64,000 bases of DNA from Ceratothoa steindachneri (lineage: Eukaryota > Arthropoda > Malacostraca > Isopoda > Cymothoidae), in NCBI GenBank assembly GCA_963969495.1, contig OZ018338.1:43620301-43684300 (forward strand). The letters are read 5' to 3'. The number at the start of each line of letters is the position of its first letter. Within the stretch, counting starts at the first letter, position 1. Both the position numbers and the translations under genes were made by a program. Of this stretch, positions 58,005 through 64,000 are shown in pieces. Below the pieces are notes generated by a model. That model saw nothing but the letters and a program-made list of their open reading frames with translations, ran no database searches and was not told the origin of the DNA.

Positions 58005-58440
58005 TTATGCGTAGAACGGTATGGGTTGCGGGTGGTCATGGGCTGGGGGGTATCGCAGTGCCATCGCAACATACAGTCTTGCATGCAGTGCGGTGTATAT
58101 GGGGTCTCTGGCGAGTTTCCCGAGTTGTTTTATGAGTCTAGTGTGAGCGTATGTGTTGAAGGGTGCTAATTTGTTCTTGTCGTGTAGTATGGACATTCTC
58201 GCGTACCTAGGAGAGCGGCAAGCGCACTTCAGAGCAGAGTTCTGAATGTGCTGAGCCTTCTTCTGCCACGTGACACTTGCAGCTACGAGTGACAGTGTGG
58301 CGTACGTTAGAAGAGGTCGCATGAGTGTTTTATATAGGTGTAACTATAGTTTCTTGCCCTCAGGGTAAAACCTGCGCAGCATTTTGTTTGTGCGTGAGTC
58401 ACTAAGACAGGAATATTTATCAATAACCGGTGTAAACATA
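58005..58440 (-). pseudogene. Jockey-like RT C-terminal part, second family
   Basis: Minus strand: LYKTLMRPLLTYATLSLVAA, KAQHIQNSALKCACRSPRYA, then ILHDKNKLAPFNTYAHTRLI and LGKLARDPIYTALHARLYV. YK.L+RPLLTYA followed by +.QN.ALR..+.APR+.RN..I..D....P is the C-terminal connection of Jockey/I-type ORF2. The last 105 codons are open. Distinct in sequence from the family at 1826/48364. Confidence 0.85.
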
Positions 58441-58683
58441 GTCTTAATCACTAAGGGCTTACATACAATGATATTTCAAAAAAAAGAAAAGTCCGATAGT
58501 ACAAAAAAAGGTACATACAAACAAGGTAACTGCTAAAAAATATATACACAATAATATAAAAAATAATTTCACATATTCATATAAGGCATTACACAAAATT
58601 ACAAGAATTATTCAGGAATATATACAAAAGTAATCCATTTAGCGTTACAATTAATTAATGGGAAATTACTCCGGAGTCAAATC

Positions 58684-60825
58684 TTAGGGATATCTGCTTA
58701 AGGTGTCCGCCAGGCAATTTTCGGAACCCTTAATGTATACAATTTTAAATTGGAATTCTTGGAGAGAGAGGCTCCACCTCATGAGGCGACTATTATTGTT
58801 CTTAACATTCCGTAGTTAAGAGAGGGGCTTATGGTCAGTCTCGAGAATAAATTCTTTACCTAAGAGAAACATTTTGAATTTGTGGATGCCCCAAACGATG
58901 GCAAGGGCTTTTCGCTCGATTACCACATAGTTTTTTCTCGCTGGGAAGGAGTATACGGCTCATAGAGGCGATGGGGAATCTTTCGCCATGGTCACCATAC
59001 TGGAGAAAAACACATCCTATACCATCATTTCTCGCGTCAGTCCGTATGCCAAAAGGTTTAAGGGTGTAGGGTAAGCGGAGGATTGGTGCCGAAGCTAACT
59101 TCCCTTTAAGCTGTCCAAAGCTAGTGATTAAACGGGGTGTCCAGACAAGAATCTCAGGGGGCCTTTTTCTTTAGGAGATGGACAACATGAATGACCTCAA
59201 TTCCTTCTTTGTTGCACGCAGTGGCACTTCGACAATTGCCTTAATTTTGTCAGCTTAGGAAGCCAAGGAATCGTTCCCTATGTGGAAACCTAAATAGTCA
59301 ATACTGCCAAAGGCAAAGTGGCACTTGTTTGGGCCAATCGTGAGGTGGTTTTCCCGGAGTCGGCACAAGGGGGCACGAAGGGCAGCCATATGGTGGTCCC
59401 ATTCCTGGGTCGCCACGTAAATGTTGTCGAAGTAGAAGGTGACGTGGGGCAACCCATCCAATATTCGCCTCATCATTCGGTTATAATTGCTACATGCCGT
59501 ACCTAACCCCAAAAGGAGTCGCCTTAATCGCATTAAGCCCTTGTTGGTGGGGAAAGGCCGTGTATTTCTTTCCCTCTTTTCTCAAGAGAATCTGGTAATA
59601 GGCCTTACACATATCTAATTCTGTAATGAATTTGGCCTTCTCGAACTTGTGCAAATTCTGATCGATGAGGGAAATCGGTTCGGCATCGAACACGGTGATG
59701 GTGTTTAACTTCTGTAAGTCGATGCACATCCGGTAAGAAATGTACGACTTCTTCTCCATGAAGACCGGAAAACAATACTCCGACTCCGAGGGCTCTATAA
59801 TAGCCATCTTCAATAGCTTGTCTACCTCCTCATTGACCGCTTTCTTAAGTGAATGGGGATGGGGTACGGCTTCGAACGGACAGGTTCCTGGGTGTTGAGC
59901 CGAATATTGTGCTCAAACTGGGTAGCGCAACCAGGGGTATCCGAGAATACATCGGTGAATTGGGTGAGTAGCGCTTGTAACTGGGTCCTCTGGGGGATCG
60001 GAAGCTGACGGTTTATACTCAACTCGGTCGATGGGAAATTGAGGGCATTTGGCAAGACGTGAAGAAGATATTCTACGTCTTGTTCCACGCAGGCGAGTTG
60101 TACCACGACCGAGGAGTCAAGAGCGTAGATGGACTCCAAGGCCGATTCTTCGTCCAGGGCCACAAGATCGTTGTCACAAGCGCGTCGATGGTACTTTTTA
60201 AGCATGTTCAAGTGGAATAGCTTAATGCCAGATGCTGTTTGGATCGATTAGTTGACGGGGCCGCTCTTCTCGATACCTGGGAAGGGGCCCATTCATTGGC
60301 TCAAAAGTTTGTTGTTCTCCGCGGGGAGTAGTAAAAGGACTTCGTTACTTGGTTTAAATTTTCGTTCTTGGGACTTACAGTCGAAGTAGGCTTTATACTT
60401 GCCCAAGTATAATCTCGGCGTTTTGATGCGCGATTTCTGCGCACTTTCCTCACCTCTATCTCAGGTCTTGGAAGTAAGCGTAGGAGGATTGAATCTCCAG
60501 GTCAAACTTCGAATTGGAAAAGAGCTCCTTTAGAATGCTGAGGGGCCCCTCTAACATTACGTCTATACAGAAGTTCAAATGGGGCAAAACCTAAGGTGCG
60601 ATGGGGAATTTCTCGGTATGCGAAAAGTGCTACCGGCAAGAAACGGTGCCATTCTCGGGGTTGTTCGGCGCACAGTTTCTTGAGTATGGATTTGAGGGAG
60701 CCGTTGAGCGTCTCACACATCCCGTTACTAGCTGGGTGAAAAGGGGTGGTGATAAGGAGTTTTATCATGAAGAGCTTCTTGATTGGTTCGTTTACCACGG
60801 AAAGAAAGCCCACAAAAAATAACAA
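58684..60825 (-). pseudogene. Ty3/gypsy pol with integrase before RT (Gmr1-type order)
   Basis: Minus strand, 5' to 3': TPFHPASNGMCETLNGSLKS (last part of the integrase core; catalytic Glu at CETLNG, about 60700-60717), FLPVALFAYREIPHRTLGFA, a C-terminal stretch with a GPY/F-like module (MGPFPGIEKSGPVN) and LFHLNMLKKYHRR, then FTDVFSDTPGC, RSKPYPIPIHL, MAIIEPSESEYCFPVFM (RT start), CIDLQKLNTITVFDAEPI, ITELDMCKAYYQI (Asp), FYFDNIYVATQEW (active site; YFDN for Y.DD, 59423-59434), CHFAFGSIDYLGFHI, RNase H with IRTDARNDGIGCVFLQ and, last, [18 protein letters not shown] and a stop at 58684-58686. Pol thus ends with RNase H. 5'-truncated near 60800; frameshifts near 60500, 59815 and 59540. Confidence 0.9.
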
Positions 60826-61159
60826 TTTACTAAAACCAAACTAAACCAATCCATCCCAAATTAACCTAATTTAAAAATTATCTAAAAAGAACTGACTTAA
60901 CTAAACCTCAACAACCCTATTCCTTTGGTGGTTCAAATCAAAACAAGCTATCAATAACAAGATGGCTACTAATCTATTTTTAGCCATAACATTAGAAATT
61001 TGCGCGCCTTAATTAGTACAAGTGTTAGGTAGTGATATACTCTTTGATATATTTAATATATACTATATATCATTTGCGTATTTTTTAAAATAGAGATATT
61101 TATAACAAAGTGACTTCGTTTGCATTGGAATTCTTCATCTGTAGAACCAGGGAATGGTT
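60826..61159. other. AT-rich spacer, nothing recognised
   Basis: Repeated AACCTAA/ACTAAACC-like words near 60830-60920, no coding or repeat family match. Confidence 0.45.
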
Positions 61160-61590
61160 CCCCCCCCTCCCCTCCTACGGGCAGGGCTTGCGCTTCGCTA
61201 CTAAGATTAAAATTTAAAATCTAAAAAAAGCACCATGGTTAAATAATTATGAATTTTCTGAACTTCACCAATTATAATAATTTTAAAAAGGAAATCTAAA
61301 CTAAATTTCCCCCCTTTCAAAATATCACGTTGCTAAGATATTGTTATAGAAGAAGATATATAAAAGTTAATTTTCTGAACTTCGCCATTTATAATTATTT
61401 GGGTTTCAAAAAATTCACAAAATTTCGATACCTATATTTATTTCTGAACTTCACCATTTTGTTTTTTGATATTATAAAAGAATGATTAGAAATAACTTTG
61501 ATAAAAAAACATAAGTCCTAACCAAACTAAGATAAAATTATTATTCAAATACTCAAAAACATCCCCATCTTAAATTATAGAGTTAGTGAT
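61160..61590 (+). repeat. Repeat family B, copy 3
   Basis: GC-rich head (CCCTCCTACGGGCAGGGC), then TTCGCTACTAAGATTAAAAT, the TTCTGAACTTC(A/G)CC recurrences and CTTAAATTATAGAGTTAGTG at the inner end. Inverted relative to copy 4. Confidence 0.88.
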
Positions 61591-61654
61591 TATGATAATC
61601 ATTACCATATATTCTTTTAAATACGAAAATATACTCTGCTTCTAATTATTAGTC

Positions 61655-62175
61655 GTTTATTTTTTTCGCATTGGTAATCGAATCTTTGTTCGTTGTCTCA
61701 GTGTTTGTTCTCCATCTTTGAAGTCAAAGAGGTGCTTATTTAATCTATTCCTTAAAACATTCACAGGAATATTAAGTAGAAAATGAATTCCATGTTGGAA
61801 ATTCATTTTCTACGTAAAGAAATTTGCCACATTTGCTGATTAGAAGCGTTTCACTTTGTTGAAACTATTTGTTCGACTACTAATTTCAGGTGTTCGTTCG
61901 AAGAGTAGTTTTGCGACTTATATCTTCACACTCTATTGATTATCTTAAATGTCTTGATCATTTCATAAAATTTTAAGTTTAAAATCATGTGGAACTACTT
62001 ATAGTTTACCGGCGGTCTTTTAAGTTTCTTTAAGTGTCGGGGATGTATGCCACCAGGTCAACGAGATTTTCAACCCTTCATCTTGTAAATGTGAAGCAGT
62101 CACTGAGTCCGATTTATCGTAATATCACTCGGCGTATTTGCGTCTACGAACTTTATGACTTTGCGAACATCGAGA
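61655..62175 (-). pseudogene. Non-LTR RT remnant with internal deletions
   Basis: Minus strand: PGGIHPRHLKKLKRP (about 62060, the block N-terminal of the RT palm), then directly EMIKTFKIINRV and NEHLKLVVEQIVS (post-RT region), and NIPVNVLRNRLNKHLFDF (C-terminal tail, about 61740). The RT palm is missing between them. CR1/L2-like by motif. It sits between two inverted family B copies. Confidence 0.6.
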
Positions 62176-62279
62176 ATGCTCGTTAGATCCCCACTGGTGA
62201 ACGCCTCAAATTTTTTTTTAATTAAATCTGTGCAATACTTTTGTGGGCAGTAATCAAGTGATCAGTCTCTTATTATCAT

Positions 62280-62700
62280 CATCATCACTTGACTAACTCT
62301 ATAATTTAAGAAGGGGATTTTTTTTTAGTATTTAAATAATAATTTCATCTTAGTTTGGTTATGACTTATGTTTTTTTATCAAATTATTTCTCATAATTCT
62401 TTTATAATATCAAAAAGCAACATGTTGAAGTTCAGAAATAAATATAAGTATCGAAATTTTGTAACTTTTTTAAAACCCAAAGAATTACAAACGGTGAAGT
62501 TAAAAAAAATTGTTTTTATATATCTTCTTCTATTCTATAACTCTATATTTTAGCGGGTGATATTTTGAAAGGGGAGAAATTTAGTTTAGAGTTCCTTTTA
62601 AAATTATTATAATTGGTGAAGTTCAGAAATTTATAAAAATTTAACCATTGCTGCTTTTTTTAAGATTTTAAATTTTAATCTTAGTAGCGAAGCCATTGCC
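62280..62700 (-). repeat. Repeat family B, copy 4
   Basis: Minus-strand copy: TTATCATCATCATCACTTGA then CTAACTCTATAATTTAAGAA at the inner end, GTGAAGTTCAGAAATTTAT recurrences, and AGCGAAGCCATTGCCTGC at the outer end. Retains the triplet tail and the junction AGTCAAGTGATGATG. Confidence 0.88.
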
Positions 62701-64000
62701 TGCTTTATTTATAAAAAAAGAACGCCTTTGGGTTTTATTTACAGGACTCAGCGAGATCAAATTCCTATTTCTTCTTTGTACGTCTTATCTCTCATATGAC
62801 CAACCTATGTATAATGACTATAATTCGCCTTATTTTCATCATTCGGAAAGCGTTTGGCAATATGATAATGTGTGTTCCTTTCCTTAATGGGATACGTTAT
62901 GACATCGTTTAGCCTCGCTAGGCGCCTCTCGCGGGTAGGCTTCTCTCAATCTTCGGGACGTACCCTCATAAACGTGAGAGATGCACATTAATTCATTATA
63001 CATCGCATCCAGATGGTTAAGTATTAGGGAGCACAACCAGTCAACTGCTTAACCTTTTAAGGATACTCATCGAAGTGGGATTTTATGACGTCAGGGATAG
63101 TTGCCCTTCTAGTTCTAATGTCCCTGATGCTTTTTAGTTTAAAACGGGCAATGTTATGGTCTGCTCGCCGTCGGATAGATCTTCAGAAAAGTTTTCTTCC
63201 ATTGTTATGATGAGGTCTGAAATGTTTCGCTTCCGAGTTGTCTCTCTAATTGTCTGATGCCAAATATTTTCACTTAGGAAATAGAGTACAATTTTTTGTC
63301 TATTATTTAAATCTTAACACTATATCCATGCGGACTAAAATTAAAAGTGAAACCTGTTTAACAATAATAAAATATGAAATAACATTAATATGAATATAGA
63401 AAATAATATAATTTACCTGTAGTTCTAAAATGAACAACTTCGAAGGGGATTTTAGATATGGAAGATCGAGTGATTTCTTAGAATTATGTTGATAATTTGG
63501 GGGTAAGAAGAGAATGGAGAGGATTTGGTTAGGTATGTGCTAAGAAGAGTCAGGATTCTTTTGACTTGGTGGTTAGTTCATTTCAAAATATAAACTTGAA
63601 ATCAACAGTTGGAATGTGGTGGCATATAAAATACTTCCCTTGTTGGCAAAGATGAGACAAATAAATAAACAAAATATATAGAGCAAAGATACAAGGAACC
63701 TGTTTTTCCTGAATGATAATAGAGCAAATTGGAAAGATATGATATGATAGAGTCGACTGAAAAATAAAATAAGACAAGAAGAAAGTTGTAATAATAAATG
63801 AAAGTAAAAGATAAACTTTGACAATATGGAATCGACAGCGCGAGTCCAAGAGTAGGTACATCAAATCAGAGGTAGAAACAAAAGAAATTTAAAGCCCAGG
63901 GAAAAATTAATTATTCATATAAAGAAAAATGCGTATTGAAACTAGATTACACAAACATGTTAAAGTAAATATGTAAATAGATGGAAGACAAAAATTAAAG
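62701..64000. other. Spacer to window end, nothing recognised
   Basis: Several small ORFs (62696-62887 +, 63573-63864 -) without motifs. No repeat family or RNA seen. Confidence 0.45.

Noticed and set aside
58684..60825. INT-before-RT order as a chance junction of two different relics
   Set aside because: The integrase C-terminus runs into the RT leader without a break in similarity, all on one strand, and the frame stops right after RNase H as expected for this order; still listed as testable.

Overview
The window looks like a eukaryotic, probably arthropod and possibly crustacean, intergenic or heterochromatic region built almost entirely of decayed transposable elements and microsatellites. 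The evidence is an AT-rich background, fifteen (TA)n arrays of about 40-170 bp, multi-lineage mariner/Tc1 relics, Penelope-like, Jockey/CR1-like and Ty3/gypsy relics, no prokaryote-like gene packing, and an exon with good splice sites inside a hAT relic. The taxon is inference. I found no host protein gene, rRNA or functional tRNA that I can support.

Layout. 0-4 kb: a 127-bp-unit repeat (family A) that appears split by about 3 kb of other material holding an LTR-like promoter block, a Jockey-like RT tail and an RNase H relic. 4-9 kb: two Tc1-like pseudogenes around an unassigned GC-richer block. 9-13.6 kb: a full family A copy, a non-LTR tail and mariner relic M1. 13.8-17.1 kb: a non-LTR RT split by a 1.6-kb LTR-like insertion with a 5-bp target duplication. 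17.9-19.6 kb: mariner M2 with its own inverted termini, interrupted by repeat family B. 20.3-22.3 kb: a complete-ended Tigger/pogo element lacking its catalytic core. 22.4-23.5 kb: a Penelope-like element with GIY-YIG domain, inverted arms and hammerhead ribozymes. 23.7-28.3 kb: a Ty3/gypsy pol relic and a long CR1/L2-like relic. 31-33.3 kb: mariners M3 and M4. 34.5-37 kb: family A, a GT-rich minisatellite and a hAT relic. 37-42 kb: mostly featureless. 42-45 kb: a second hAT relic and a gypsy-type gag. 46 kb: a 52-bp minisatellite. 48.3-51.8 kb: a Jockey-like tail, a second hammerhead-bearing inverted-arm element, a complete-ended mariner M5 and a tRNA-like SINE. 53.4-55.5 kb: mariner M6 and two more SINE pieces. 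58-61 kb: a Jockey-like tail and a Gmr1-type Ty3/gypsy pol in which integrase precedes reverse transcriptase. 61-62.7 kb: two inverted family B copies around an RT remnant.

The elements do not cooperate as a pathway; the biology is nesting and self-targeting. TA-specific transposons (mariner, Tigger) sit directly in (TA)n tracts, and some of those tracts are the 3' tails of a SINE or the edges of the hammerhead-bearing elements. The most interesting items are the four hammerhead ribozymes in two element families, the INT-before-RT gypsy, the mariner with about 200-bp inverted repeats, and the two unclassified interspersed repeat families A and B.
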